Source of the DNA: Chromera velia
Taxonomy: Eukaryota; Sar; Chromeraceae
Direction: 5' to 3'
Assembly (NCBI GenBank): GCA_018398765.1
Contig: JAHBMJ010000280.1
Coordinates: 10,001 to 51,402, forward strand
DNA length: 41,402 nucleotides
Shown here: positions 29,713 through 41,384 of the stretch, one piece after another
Layout of the letters: each line of letters begins with the position of its first letter
Position numbering within the stretch: position 1 is the stretch's first letter
Program-made: the position numbers and the translations under genes
The notes under the pieces: generated by a model
The model's database searches: none
Seen by the model: only the letters and a program-made list of their open reading frames with translations
What the model was told of the DNA's origin: nothing

Positions 29713-32072
29713 AGACCAAAGTGAATGAGTGAGGGAGAAATGAATGAGTGAACGACTCAATCTTTTTGCTCCGTGAGATTGCACGATTTTCGCGAGTGAT
29801 GGAGCGTGTTTCCTGGATCAGTAGACGAGCCGAGGGAACACCAGGCACAGAAGGAAAAGAGAGGAATGAAAAAAGGAAGGGAGAAGAGAGAGGAAGGAAG
29901 AAAAATGACTGACGAAGTGGGGGGGGCGTCCCCAGACGCCGACACAGACGCCGCAACTTCCCCGATCAACGACCCCGAGCCTCCGTGGCCCTCACTCAGG
30001 TGTCTCCCTGAGGTGCCCCCAAAGCCCCCGCGCTGTTGCTGCGGGTGTTGGTATTGAGGAGCAGCAGAGGACGAGAAGAGGTGCACGCCTGATGACGGCA
30101 CGCCCCCTCTGCCTCCCCGTGACCCTCCCGGGCCTTTCAGGTCGCCGTCCTTGCCTCTTTCCGCCCCTTCATCGCCGTTCCCCTCTCCCTCTGTGTGCAG
30201 GCCGCCAACACTTTTTTCCTTCTCCTTCGCTTTCTCGCGGAGGAGAGCCTGCCTCACTTTTCGCTCGCGTTCCTTCTGAGATGGTCAGGCGAGAAGACGG
30301 AGCAGAAACGACCGCACGCACAAGGAGAGACCGTCAGGGAAACAAGCGGGCAGGCAAAGAGGCAAGCATACAGGCGGTGAAAAAAGAAACGAAACGCACA
30401 TTATTGCAGTTACCCCACTCGATTATTTTTGCGGCCCTCGTGAAAAGCATTTGACCATCCATCCGTCCCCGTTTGGAAAAAAAAAAAAAACGAAAAGAAA
30501 AGCACAGTATGGAGACGACCACTGAGGAAAATCCCAGCCGTGGAATCAAACGGATGGCGTGGATACATGCGAATAGAGAGAGACGCGTGAACGCACAGTA
30601 TCCGATCAGCAGTCACTCTGTTTGTGTGTCAACCTCTCCCACATGAGCTCACCTCCCGGAGCAGAGTCAGAGATCCTGAGCAGGCCCCTCCACCGCCACT
30701 TGCCCCGTCACCTTCTCCTTCCCGTCTGCCTTTAGGCTCCCTCTCTGCGCGTCTGTGCGTTGGTGCCTGGTAGTCTGAAGGCCCCCCCGGATGGCCTGCC
30801 GAAGCTCCTGGACCAGGGGGTGCTCCTGCTCCAGCACTTCCTGTCCGATTCGCACGCAACACGGCGTCTGCAAGCCGAAGAATGCGCGCGTCCCTCTCCG
30901 CTATCGTTGTATCCCTTTCGGCAACCTGCAGGCCGAATTATTGTTGTAATAAGGTGAAAAACAATTCTAGTTGCAGAAAGACAGAGAGACAGAAAGGTTA
31001 TGAGGTGTTTGGAAGTCCTTAGGAAGCGTCAGATAGAGATGATATGCCCCAGAATCTATTTGTATGCCAAGGGAAAAGACGTCATTCAAAGATCAGAAGA
31101 CAGAACGCCCATCGACGAGCCGGGGAAGCCGGAGACAGACAAAAAGCTTTTTTCGGGTCTGTCTGCATTCACTTTGGATACCAAATAAAAAAAAAATAAC
31201 CCTCTGTTTCCTTTCGCCCTGCAGCAACGAAAGATGTCACCTGCAGTCTCAGGCTTCGCAGCATTCTCTCTTCCTCCATGCGCTTACTCCCCCACTCACT
31301 CACCTCCTGCCGGAGCCTTTCCTTCTCTTCGATTGCCGTCGACAGAGCGGACCTCAGCTGGGAAATCACGTCTCTCTGACTCTGCAGGAACACACACATT
31401 GACAAAAAGGAAGGCCCAGAAAGAAAAGAAGAGTCAAACCAGAACGCACATGTGTCGTAGAACAGAAACGAGAGGAGGGTATCCACAAGAAAGAGGGGCA
31501 GCTCAAGCAAAGCGCCGATTGACTAGAGTTGACTGTGTGCAGCTCACGAAGCAAGCACACTTAGTTCCCTCTGTTCGTCGATGTCAAACGTGCTTTTGAA
31601 GTCTCTCTTGACTCACATCGCAGAGTGCCTGCAGATCTCCGGAACGAAGAGGAGGAGCAGGCCTCGTAGCTCCTTCCCTCTCCCTGTTGTGAAGAGGAAG
31701 AGGAAGAGGGTGCACTTCCCCAGCAGATTCAACTGTCCCTTCGTTCTGCCTTCGTCTTTTCCGTGCGCTTCCCTCCAGAGCGGGATTCCAATTCCCCCCA
31801 CCGTCTCTTTCCTTCTCCTCTTCCCTTTCCCTCAGATCTGCCTCCTCAGACAACACGCCCTCCTCCCCCCGTCCTCCCGAACGGTGACGCAGCACAGTCG
31901 GGGGGGGGCCGTCAGACTCTTCGTCCTCCTCCTCCGGCCTCTCTCTTCCTCTTCCCGTTCCTCTCCATGTACCCCCCTGGCCCACAGTGTCGTCCTCCAG
32001 ACCTCGAGCGCCTCCCTCAACAACGGCAGAGGAATCCGGCGGTCCAAAACGCGGGGGCGAGGTTGAGGCACC
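29382..32072 (-). CDS. Kinesin-8-type protein, stalk and tail exons (3' part of the gene)
   Basis: Continues the kinesin gene below its neck exon. Exons in reading order: 32072-31617, 31381-31241, 30925-30653, 30275 to about 29960, and 29652-29382 with stop TGA. The first four starts are all phase 0 and have C/T-rich acceptors. Content: an acidic/Arg-rich linker (LREREEEKERDGGG), then coiled-coil-like pieces (IEEKERLRQEVSEW, MEEERMLRSLRLQ, VAERDTTIAERDARILRL, KVRQALLREKAKEKEK) separated by Gly/Ser-rich disorder, and a C-terminal helix-like RLRAARASVKAQISKAAL ending EFEKTRDF. The stalk would promote dimer formation. The donor of the exon starting at 30275 is uncertain; phase 2 is needed, and GG|GTCGTT near 29970 is the best candidate. 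The 30653-30925 exon is open in two frames; I chose the one that meets a GTGAGC donor in phase. Confidence 0.65.
29681..29709. repeat. AC dinucleotide microsatellite in the last kinesin intron
   Basis: About 14 uninterrupted AC units, some 30 bases upstream (in sense) of the inferred final acceptor at 29653-29654. On the sense strand it is a GT tract. Confidence 0.9.
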
Positions 32073-32398
32073 CTGGTCGTTCGCATGCACAATGGGAGGG
32101 AGGGAAAACGTATGGAGATGTGTCTTATGATTGGAAGGCCGCTTTTCTATTTCAAGGAAACCGACGTGGGACACTTGCTTGGATTCACCGAAAGAACCAG
32201 AACCAGCCACCTAAGCATCATCAGCGTCCTTGTAAGAGGGCGCAGTGATGTAGTGGACACGTCAAGCCACTTACATGATGGGAGACGGAAAAAAGAGGAA
32301 CACCTAAGGAGCACAGGAAGATGACGGAGAATCAGTCATCCAGAAAGTCGGAATCAATCATGCGATTTAGAGACAGAAAGAAAGAAAAGGTGGCGAAC

Positions 32399-32788
32399 CT
32401 CAAATCCCCGAGGATAAGGGCCTCTCTCTTTGTCCCTGCAGTCCCCTCCGCCCCCTCCCCCTCCCCCCTGCTGCTGTTGAGCGTTCATCACCGCCAGGGG
32501 CTGGGAGGGGACCTGTTGCATCGTGCACTGGCTGTGCGTCTGGGGCTGCAGGCGAATATTCTTCGCCCGATTGGCGTACCTGGAAGGGCGCATGCACGGG
32601 CAGCAAAATGTGCTTTTGTTGGACAGCATGGTCTTGCGAGACGTGGCGTAGGCGTACGTGGAGGCACAGAGGAACGTTCACTCCTTCCTGCCTCTCTCAA
32701 AGAAAGCGCCACTGGCAAAAAGAAGAGGAATGTGAATGAACGCAAACGAAAAATTCAACAAACGACCGACCGACACAGACAGAGAGAC

Positions 32789-32839
<51 letters not shown>

Positions 32840-32884
32840 AAGAAAGAAAGAAAGAAAAAAAAAAAAAGAAAAGAAAGAAAGCTG

Positions 32885-32954
<70 letters not shown>

Positions 32955-35900
32955 AAAAAAAAAAAAAAGAAAGCTGCAAACAAACAAACAAACAAACAAA
33001 CAAAGAAAGAAGAAAAGGCAACAACATCTAGAGACCCACAGGAGCACTGCCAAACAGCCAGACGGAAACCCAGGCGAACACAGGCGGGTGGAGATAACGG
33101 TAAACAAAGCAACGAACGCACTTGAGGGTGTTGTGAGACTCCTCATAAGCAAGCACCCCAGGATGCACGTTGGCAATCATCACCACCAGGCAGTCTCCTT
33201 CAAGAGAATTCTTCAGCAGGTGAGTCAGCTGCATAAATACCATGCCGCAACAGCATGCCCTCCCTTACATGCAGTGAGGACGGGTGCATGGGAATTGCGA
33301 AAAACCACAAATGAAGAGGGAGCAGATCGAGAGAATTGAAGTGTAATTTGGACCTCCAAGCAGTGAACAGAGACATGCAGCAGTGGTAGCTTCTTAAACA
33401 AGAGAAAATATTAGATGGACAACCAGACATGCGCGGAACAAAAAAAATGAAGTCTCTGCCCTCTCGCCGTTTTCAAAAGAAGAAAGAGGGGATGTCTGTC
33501 CCTGCATTCCGAGGTCAAACCAAACGGCTGCAAGCGCGTTATGAAAGTATCTCCAAAAAGGAGAAAAGAAAAGAGACAGAGCGTGCCGAGACCATGACTC
33601 GCATACAGGTGCTACGTGCTCCAGAAAATTTGACAGATCGGCTCAGCAAACATATGCACCATCAACTACCATAAACGTACACGGACACAGACGGTCATCA
33701 TAAAAAAAAGGCCCCTCGGTCTGGCGCTTCTGACCCGGTTTTTTTGTTTTCATCGAGTTCATATTGCCTAGAGGAACACAAACAATATGTATCAAACAAT
33801 CTCTCTCTCTCTCTCTCTCCCCGATCTCCTGACCTTGCTGTCCCGATACTTGACCTTCGCGAGGGCACCCCCTGCACCTTTGGAGGCACCCCCCCCTCCA
33901 GGAAGGCCACCGACCCCTGAGGCAGAGAGGCCCTGGTTGGAATGTTGGGTGTTCTCCTTCTCCTTCTGCACCCGGGCACGAAGAAGAATCAAAAAGGACA
34001 AACAAAAACTTGCAAGCTAGGTTGGAATTTTGGCACGAAGGCAGTTAGTGAGGAAGGTTTCTCTCTCGACTTTAAATTGCGCAACTGCAACAGTGCAAAA
34101 ATTTTCGGCTGAAAGCATCAATCAAACCTCCACACGAAGCAGAAGCGTTCTTTCTGTCTGTCTGCCCACCCCCCCCTCGACGTGTGTGCCTGCATGTGTA
34201 TTCATTCATTTCTGCAGTCCCCCGAATCGACCCTCCCTCGCACCTTGTGAAACTCTCTGTCGGCTCTGCTGCCGAGGGCGTTTATGCAGTTCGCAAGGGC
34301 AAGGAGAGACCTGCATGCGCGCATTAAAGTTCGGGAAAATGGAGCCATTATCAGAGGATAAAAAGACTCACACTCTCACCCGTGCCCCCTTTCCTTTTGC
34401 GGAACCACAAGAAAAACCAACAGCAGATCGAAGTATCAGCTACATACCACACCGAAACAAAGAAAAAAGCGGGGGGTCTGAAAGGACAATCCAGAGAGAG
34501 CTGTCACTGCTCTCAAACAAAACAGGGCCATGCAGAAAAAAGGAAATTAAGTCCATATCCCCATGCATGATCAAAAGGCCGAGACAACAAAAAGTAAGTA
34601 AGGGAAAAAACAAAAGAAGCACCGCCTCAGTCTCGTGTACCTCTTTCTTGTCCTACTGCATGCCCACCTGTTGATGTGCGCCCCCTCCCTCAGCTGCGCT
34701 CCCCTATTTTGAGTCACACAGGCCCGCTCCGAGCCTGCATTGACGCACGCCTCCTCGATGAACATGAAGAGAGAGACAGAACATGATTCTCCTTGTCTCT
34801 GGAGAAGAAAGAGGAGCTCCCTAAAACTTCTTGAATCCTTGTCACACCTTGAACGCTTTGGAAGAGAGCAAGGCAACCAAGCGGGCACGCTGGCACTCTC
34901 TTCCTGAAAGCTTCCAAAACTTCCCCCATTCCGCCCACTTATGAATGATCAGCCTTGACAAGATCATTCAAAGACACACACATACACACACACACACAGA
35001 GGGGGNGGGGGGGGGGGGGTCGACGAAGGGGGGGGGAAGGGAGGAAGGGAGAAAGGGAAGCGTGCATGCCTACTCCGGAAGGAGGGGAGAGAGACAGAGA
35101 GACGGACCCGCCAAGTCAATGAGGGACAGCTTGGCACGCTTCTTGACCGTCACCCCTGCAGCTCCCCCGCTTCCATTTCCATTGCCCCCCCCTTGGTTGT
35201 TCTGCGTCCGGTGTCTCTTCCCCCCCCTGCCTGTAGTCTGCTCTCCACCCGCCCCCACGACAGCGGAGGCAGAGGATGAAGAGGGGGTCGTCCGGGTGGT
35301 CGTTGTCACTTCACTCGAGACAACCAGTTGAAAGACCGCGTGCGATCTGCGCACACAGAGGAAGCAGGAAGCAGCCATAGAAACAGCACTGACTGGCATG
35401 ACTCAAGCCCGTTTCTTGACACACATCTACTCGAAGTCTGGAAGAGAGGGACACGTGAAGCTTTGAGTTCCAAGAAAAAACAAAACAGAAAAAAAAAAGA
35501 AGAGAAGGCTTCCCCACTGACCTCCCCGCAAACAAAGTACGACAGAAACACGAACGGATTCTTCTGTTGGCCAGCAGACGAGACAACTTGTTCGGAAATT
35601 GGGAGCGCAAACCACAGACAGACCGACACAGACAGACAGACAGACAGACAGACAGAAGAACCGACCTAGAAGAGACTTTGTTCGCAGCAGTAGATTCCAT
35701 TTTTCGGAGTCGAGATCCTCTCTGCATGCAGTGCACAAAGAAAGAAGACCAAATTCAGACAGAGAGAAGGGTAGGCGTTCAAGAAACGGACAAATGCGAT
35801 CGCATGGGGACAGCCATCCGAAATTCCACCTCTGCAGCAATCGAACATCCGAAAACTCGATCAAATGAACAAAAGATCCTCCCTCACATGAGACAATCAA

Positions 35901-38900
35901 CTCGAAAGCGTCTCTTCTCAGTTTCTTCCTTTCATGAACCGAGCTTGAACAAAGAGGCGTTTATTCCGTAGAGGCACACCAAGAAGTCCTTTGAAACCTT
36001 TGAGGATCACTCACTCACACCGACCTGCAGAGCCTGCAAAGCGGACTCGGCATCGAACACCTCGACCTCCGTGAGACCCGACACCTTCACCTGCATGAAT
36101 GAACAAATGCACAATGGGGGGAGTGCATGACGGATGGAAGGGGCATCCATCAGCAAGGAATTTTGTTTTGCTGTCTGTCGACCTGCCGCCGGTTCCTTCC
36201 GTCCTCTCTCCCTCCACCCCTTCGTTCCGTACTTTCCTTCAGTGCTTTCTCCTCGTCTTCGCATCCTTGCCTTGGTCCCTTCTTGCGTGCTTCACCTTGG
36301 ACCTTCCTTCTCAAGTATCGAGTGATCGATGCATTCGACCACTCAACAGAGAGAGCATGCACCCGGGTCGGGCGGACCCTAGGCCTCTTCCGAGCATGAC
36401 CTCATCAGAAGAAGCCAATGATGGCGGGAGAACGAACTTCGGTAGAAGACGGGGGCAAGTCAACTCAAAGTTGCATGCGTTTTTCCAAGTGCACCCTCGG
36501 CCGGGCGACAAACAGAAGACGTGCAGGAAGGAAAACTCATTGGAGGTTGAAGAGGAGAAGAGAAAGAGGCACAGCTCTCCCAGAATTGTCTGTCCGCTCT
36601 TTCACAGGGAGGGAGGGCAACAGAGGAGGGAAAAAGACAAAGATCCCATGGGTCCATCGACCCTCTTTTGTTCCTTCCATGCATCCTTATTTCTTTCTTT
36701 CTTTCTTTCTTTCGAGAGACACTCCAGGCACTCACCTCTGAGAGATCTTCCTGCACCTCACACACCTGCCCACTGGGGCTGAGCAGGTCTCTGCAGACTC
36801 ATACGAAGAGATACGGGGAGATAGCATAAAAGAAGAAGGAATCTAAAGGATGGAGTGGCCAAGTCAAGTGGGAGGAGAAAGAGCGAACACACAGAAAGAA
36901 AGCTTTACAAAATTAATTTGAAATATCTCGAAAGAGATGGGGAGGGCATCATTCAGAACGTAAGTGAACGAACAGGTACACGATCGAGGAGAGAGAGACC
37001 AGAGAGAAATAGACCGGGGGGGGGGGGAGGGCCATCCACCAACAAACAAACCAACCAGCTAACGGACCTGATGCTCTCATTGTAGACCTCCATGAAGCTC
37101 ACGGCAACGCGGACGTTCACCTGCTTAGTCGTCGAGGCCCCTCCCCCTGCCCCTGCCGCTCCCAAGTCTGGATCCAAATAATCCTCCTGCCTCCCTTCGG
37201 CTTCCTCTTCAAGACGCGCTTTTGCCTGAATGAACGAACGAACGAACGAATGAATGAATGCATGAATAAATGAATGAATAAATGAATGAATGAATGAATG
37301 AATGCGTGAATGAAAGAATGAATGAATGAATTCTGACAGGAAAGACGGGTCAATGTAGAGATTGAGAGTTGGGCGGACAGAGGCACACCGGGAATGAAGA
37401 TGACAAAGTCTGCATGCTCTCTTTAAATTTTCTGAGTTGAAACGAATTATGCGGAGGGGGACAGACACACTTGATCACGCAGACATCCAAACCAGACAGA
37501 CAGATTCTCTCGACGGAGGCATGCACCTCGGTATCTGCTGATTCATTCCTCTAGCTCCCTCTCGCTCTCCTTCCTGTTATTTTTCTCTCGAGTTCGCGGC
37601 ACCTGTATACGCGCATCTGCGTGTGTATGTGTGAGTGTGCGTGCATGTGTGTGCCCACAAAGGCTTCCGGACCGAAAAGGCCCAATGCGCATAATCGGAT
37701 CAATTTATTAACAGTATATTTGTCTCTCCGAGCAGATGCAGAGTATATTTGCTTCTCCCTCCAAGCAGATGTAGAATATTTCATTTCCTCATGTCCAACT
37801 TCTCTTCTCTCTGCTTTTCTGTTCTCGCTCTCAGAGTCTCCGGCTGTTTCCTTTCTTTCTTTGTTTCTCACTGACTAACTGACTGAGTGACAGACTGATC
37901 CACTCACTCACTCACTTTGAACACGTCTCGAATCGCACGTCCGATGATGCCCTCTTCCTCTCCGGTGGTGCCCGTGCCCCCCCCTCCACCCAACATCGTG
38001 AACGTCTTTCCTGCTCCCGTAGCTCCGTACGCGAACACTGTGCCTGCATGCATCGGAAAGCGAGAAAGCAGCCAGAAAGAACTGAAATGAAAACAGAGGA
38101 CTCCTCCTGTCCTTCACCAGCACCTGATCTTCCTTCATTGCGCTTTCGCAAACATGGAAAGACAGACAGACGGAAGGAGATGTCCGCAAAGATCTTCAAA
38201 GAAGAAAAGAGTCACCAACCAACCGACCAACCATTCACTCCGCCCATCACCTTGTCGATGATGGGTCTTGCAGCGGCGCTGTAGATTTCCTCCTGCTGGC
38301 TCTCGGGGCCGAATGCTGCGTCAAACGCATACCTGCAGGCATGGACGTGCGCGTGCTTTCTTGTGCCGAATGAGTTTTCAAACGCAGCCGAACGAGGACA
38401 GAACAAATGTGGAAGGGCAAGCCTGAATGGATGGATGCATTTGAGCTTCTCTCAGAAGAAAAGAGAGTGGTGACAGAAGGGAGGAAGGAAGCACAAGGGA
38501 TGGAAGGGGGTAAAGGAATACGGCCGCGAAAGACGCTGACGTGAATGGACTTGCTCTTGACCCTCGCTGCTCGAATTCCTGCAGCTCTTTCTCTCGACTG
38601 CAAATCGTCAATCTGACTCCCCCCATCACCGATTTTTCTTCTTTATGCAACTGGCTGACTCGTTTCTTGTGGCCTGTTGGGATTTGAGGTACTGGAGCTG
38701 TCTCTTCGCAGGCTTGGCAATGGAGACCACCTTTGAATTCGTCAGGTGAATCACGTGCTGCTGGTCCTCCCCCAAAGGCCGGATGCGAACTGCAGCCAGG
38801 GAGAGGAGGGGGGGGGGGGAGATCTGTGCTGCTGGTTCTCTCCGGCTGTCGGATGCAGTAGTCACTGGTGCCGGAAGAGACAGTAACATTGCTGCTGTAG

Positions 38901-39766
38901 GAAGTGAATGGAGATTGAAGCAGGTCAGAAGACTGGCCTCCCGGGATGGCAAGAGCAGGCGCGCCCAGAAGGCCTGCGCGAGAGGGATGTCTATTTCTAG
39001 AACCTTTCGTGTTCTTCTTTGCGGACGAGCTGCCACCACCACTCCAAACGGATACACATACACACAGACACACACACACACACACCGATATATACACGCA
39101 CGCACAAGGACGCGAGGAAAGACGGATGGAGAGAGGCGGCAAAGGAGCGCCAGCAGCATCCAAACGATGGTGGTGTCGAGAAGCAAAAGACATCTGAGTA
39201 CACGGGGGGGCAGATTATCAAAAAAGAATCATGTACAAACCGTATTGAGTGCACCCAATGGCTTCTTCTGACAAAAAGCGAAACCTCTTCTGAGTCAAGG
39301 AGACGGCGTGCGAGGTTAATTTAATACATGGAGATGAGGGGACGCACACAAAAATGGGCACCAGGATTCGATTGGCAAATCTGCACAACATCCAGGGGGG
39401 TGATCTGTCTGCAGAAATGGAGACGGAACGAATAGACAGTCCCCTCAAAAGAAAGAGTGCCATTGCAATTGCTGGGATGAAATTTCCTTTCTGCCCTTCC
39501 GGACTGCAATACGCCCACGACAGAAAAAATAACCACAACGGACCAGCCACTTTCACATTGGAGGTGTCATCCAGTTTGCACAGAGTTGTAGAGGCAGCAT
39601 CAGAGAGGCAGCCGTCGTCCATGCTCTCATCAGCGGTCACAGTCTCCTTCAGATTCAGTCTGTCAAGCTGGAAGAGGGAGCTGAGGGGTGCAGTGCTCGC
39701 ATTGTCGATCAGGAACCGATCGCTCTCCCTTCCTCCCAAGCCATCCAATGGATTGTCTCTCCACAT
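32399..39766 (-). CDS. Kinesin-8-type motor, motor-domain and neck exons (5' part of the gene)
   Basis: Fourteen exons in reading order: 39766-39544, 38789-38630, 38332-38232, 38043-37916, 37225-37068, 36790-36736, 36090-36025, 35721-35666, 35346-35108, 34734-34668, 34310-34244, 33965-33834, 33228-33122, 32579-32399. Every junction is GT-AG and in phase. The joined frame shows NVKVAVRIRPL, YAFDAAFGPESQQEEIY, P-loop GTVFAYGATGAGKTFTML, VSFMEVYNESIRDLL, switch I NKVSSRSHAVFQL, switch II LSLIDLAGSERA, INRSLLALANCINALGS, KVKYRDSKLTHLLKNSLEG and NTLKYANRAKNI. The catalytic residues are intact, so it should hydrolyse ATP on microtubules. The ends (NVKVAVRIRPL, NTLKYANRAKNI) resemble KIF18/Kip3; that family moves to plus ends and shortens microtubules. 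Insertions: an Ala/Gly/Glu-rich segment after RDVFK, a Ser/Gly/Thr-rich 45-residue insert after QLVVSSEV, and another before KVKYRDSK. About 75 residues precede the motor. Start is the first ATG in frame. Confidence 0.88.
32773..33014. repeat. GACA / GAAA / CAAA microsatellite array in a kinesin intron
   Basis: About 240 bases of GACA, GA, GAAA, poly-A and CAAA units, with the block GACA-GAAA-poly(A)-GAAA repeated twice (32820-32880 and 32886-32970), a higher-order duplication. It fills most of the intron between the neck exon and the LTHLLKNSLEG exon. The open frames across it are Asp/Arg/Lys or Cys/Leu/Ser repeats, not genes. Confidence 0.95.
33801..33820. repeat. CT dinucleotide repeat beside a donor
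   Basis: Ten CT units about 13 bases downstream (in sense) of the donor at 33833. On the sense strand it is a GA tract, unusual for these pyrimidine-rich introns. Confidence 0.85.
34975..35040. repeat. CA tract and interrupted poly-G with an ambiguous base
   Basis: Twelve or so CA units, then about 18 G with an N at 35006, then further G runs. It lies in the kinesin intron between the switch II exon halves. The N marks unresolved homopolymer length in the assembly. Confidence 0.95.
35621..35656. repeat. GACA tetranucleotide repeat in a kinesin intron
   Basis: About eight GACA units just after (in sense) the SSR exon donor at 35665. Confidence 0.9.
36690..36714. repeat. TTTC tetranucleotide repeat in a kinesin intron
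   Basis: Six TTTC units, about 20 bases below the donor at 36735. On the sense strand it reads GAAA. Confidence 0.85.
37229..37333. repeat. GAAC / GAAT tetranucleotide array abutting an acceptor
   Basis: About 25 units of GAAC, GAAT and variants. On the sense strand it is an ATTC/GTTC pyrimidine-rich tract that ends exactly at the acceptor ATTCAG|GCAAAA (37226-37227), so the microsatellite doubles as the polypyrimidine tract. Confidence 0.92.
39047..39085. repeat. AC-rich microsatellite in the first kinesin intron
   Basis: ACACAC units interrupted by GAC and TAC. It lies in the 754-base first intron (38790-39543). Confidence 0.85.
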
Positions 39767-40403
39767 TCTGACGGATGTTGAAAAGCCCCTATGAAATCCA
39801 CACCTCTGAAAGAGCGTAAGAAAGGAAGGAATTAAACTGATGCCAAAGAAAACAGCGAAGAATACCTGTACAAGCTTTCTTTGGCACAGACCTCAAACCC
39901 TGTAAGCCTTTCTGCTCGGTCCTCCGTGGTCATAGAGGGACATAGTGGGATTGGGACGTGGTGGGTCGTCTGAGAGTCCAAGTAACATTGAGCAGTCGTC
40001 GATCAAACGCGCTTGAAACATCTTCAAACAGGGTGGCAGGGCCTCACCAATCGGACCATAATGATGGCTTACCTCATGCATGAGCGCTTTTTTTGGACCC
40101 CTCGATCGGGATGGGCCCCTCGCGCGGGATGGGCCCCTCGCGGGATGGGCCCTTCCGACGCATATGTGCTCCGGCGTGCATGCCTTATGGAAAATTTATG
40201 GAGACGGGGCCAGATGAATTCTGATAGGAGTTCGCTTTACAAGAAGAACCGATCAATTCTGACCGGCCCCGTACTGAGGCTCAGAAGCTGACATGATCAA
40301 GAAGGCGCCCTGAGCGTTGTGGGGTGGGTTTCGTTATTGTGTCTCCGTGTGCTTTGCACGGACTTCCGCTATCGTTTGCTTTTTCGACTTGACTCGCTCA
40401 AAA
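39767..40403. promoter_or_regulatory. Shared upstream region of kinesin (-) and GST (+) genes
   Basis: The two genes are head-to-head with 637 bases between ATGs. The region includes three copies of a GGGATGGGCCC repeat (annotated separately). No TATA element is obvious. The open frame crossing the repeat is Trp/Pro/Gly repeats and is not a gene. Confidence 0.5.
40108..40157. repeat. Three tandem copies of a 16-18 base GC-rich unit
   Basis: Units start at 40108, 40126 and 40142: GGGATGGGCCCCTCGCGC, then GGGATGGGCCCCTCGC, then GGGATGGGCCCTTCCG. Each has a GGGCCC palindrome core. A partial unit (GACCCCTCGATC) precedes them. Position between divergent start codons makes a regulatory role possible. 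Confidence 0.85.
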
Positions 40404-41328
40404 ATGTGTCCCCGTCTCCTCACAGTTACTTGCCTCCTTTGCGTTCAAGTAGGTCTCTCTGCAATAAATATCTTGGACAAGAGGTCATGGGGGCAAAAAG
40501 GGGTGGTCCTGAAGTACTTTGACACGGGAAAGTACGCTGCAAGAGGAGGAATTCTTCGTCTCTGGCTTCGAGAGACCGGCATCCGTTAGTCGGCCCCCTC
40601 TCGTCCCTCTTACTCAAGGCTTGCCCAGCTGTTTGCCCCTTCCTCAGACCTTTCTCATCAGTTGCTATAGATGACTTTGAAGTTCATGCATGAGTGTGAC
40701 TCTGTCAGCAAGCGGCCTCCCCCGTTCGTGCGCCCTGCATGGAGACGGGACGTTTGTTTCCTTCTGAGAGCTCTCGTGTGTAGTAACCCTCAATCAGCCC
40801 ACAGGCTTTCATGTGATTGCATGCAGTCTTTTCTACCGTACATATTATCTCTGACCACTAAGCAAGGCCCATCCATGAACATTGAAGCTCTAACTGTTGT
40901 TGCGTGCAGCGTTTTCTGAAGAGACGGTGCCCCATGACGAGTGGCCTGCGTTGAAGGCGGAGTTGAAGGGGACGTGGGAGAATCCCACGGGGGAATTGCC
41001 GATGATGACCTACCAGGGAAAGAGCTTTTACGGTACAAACGCAATCGGGAGGTATCTGTCAAGGAAAGTGAAGGCGCGACACTTCTTCACGTCGTACGGG
41101 CAGAATGCCGAGGACGATTTCTGGGTCGATGTGGCGTTGGAGGAGACGCACTCGATGCACAACGACTGGGCAAAGTCTCTTGCGGGGAGTAACGTGAGAC
41201 TTTTCCCGAGAAAGACCGGGTTCTTCGGGAAAGTCAAGCGGGCAGTCGTGGGGGAGGGCCCGGGACCTGCAGCACGAAGAGCACGCATCCAGTATTTGAA
41301 GAGAGACAGAAAAGGTCGGTCGATCTAA
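40404..41328 (+). CDS. Glutathione S-transferase-like protein with signal-like N-terminus
   Basis: Two exons, 40404-40584 and 40910-41328, join C|CG into a Pro codon and give 199 residues. The joined stretch reads LRETGIPFSEETVPHDEW, then ENPTGELPMMTYQGKSF, the typical N-terminal thioredoxin-like domain of sigma-type GSTs (GxPFEExxVPxxEWPxLK, then the cis-Pro in xLPM). Tyr38 in LKYFD is the candidate catalytic Tyr. The usual QSxAI segment is GTNAIGRYL. The start MCPRLLTVTCLLCVQVGLSA is hydrophobic and precedes an about 15-residue spacer, so the protein may be targeted to the ER or beyond, unusual for a cytosolic GST. The C-terminal helical domain is short (about 85 residues) and ends basic (YLKRDRKGRSI), without obvious family motifs. 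Substrate unknown. The intron (40585-40909) has a C/T-rich 3' end. Confidence 0.8.
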
Positions 41329-41384
41329 TGGGAAGGGCTCCAATGACGCATTTTTTGTATCAGCTGCTTTGGAAGTGTGAAAAT

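Noticed and set aside
32736..33125. Asp/Arg/Glu/Lys-rich plus-strand frames
   Set aside because: Same microsatellite array read on the other strand; no non-repeat coding sequence.
32678..33176. Long Cys/Leu/Ser/Phe-rich minus-strand frames
   Set aside because: They are translations of GACA/GAAA/CAAA microsatellites inside a kinesin intron.
35621..35656. CRISPR-like look of regularly spaced short repeats
   Set aside because: A simple GACA tandem repeat without spacers, in a eukaryotic intron.
40013..40291. Plus-strand frame with Trp-Ala-Pro-Arg-Gly repeats
   Set aside because: Translation of the GGGATGGGCCC tandem unit in the divergent promoter region.
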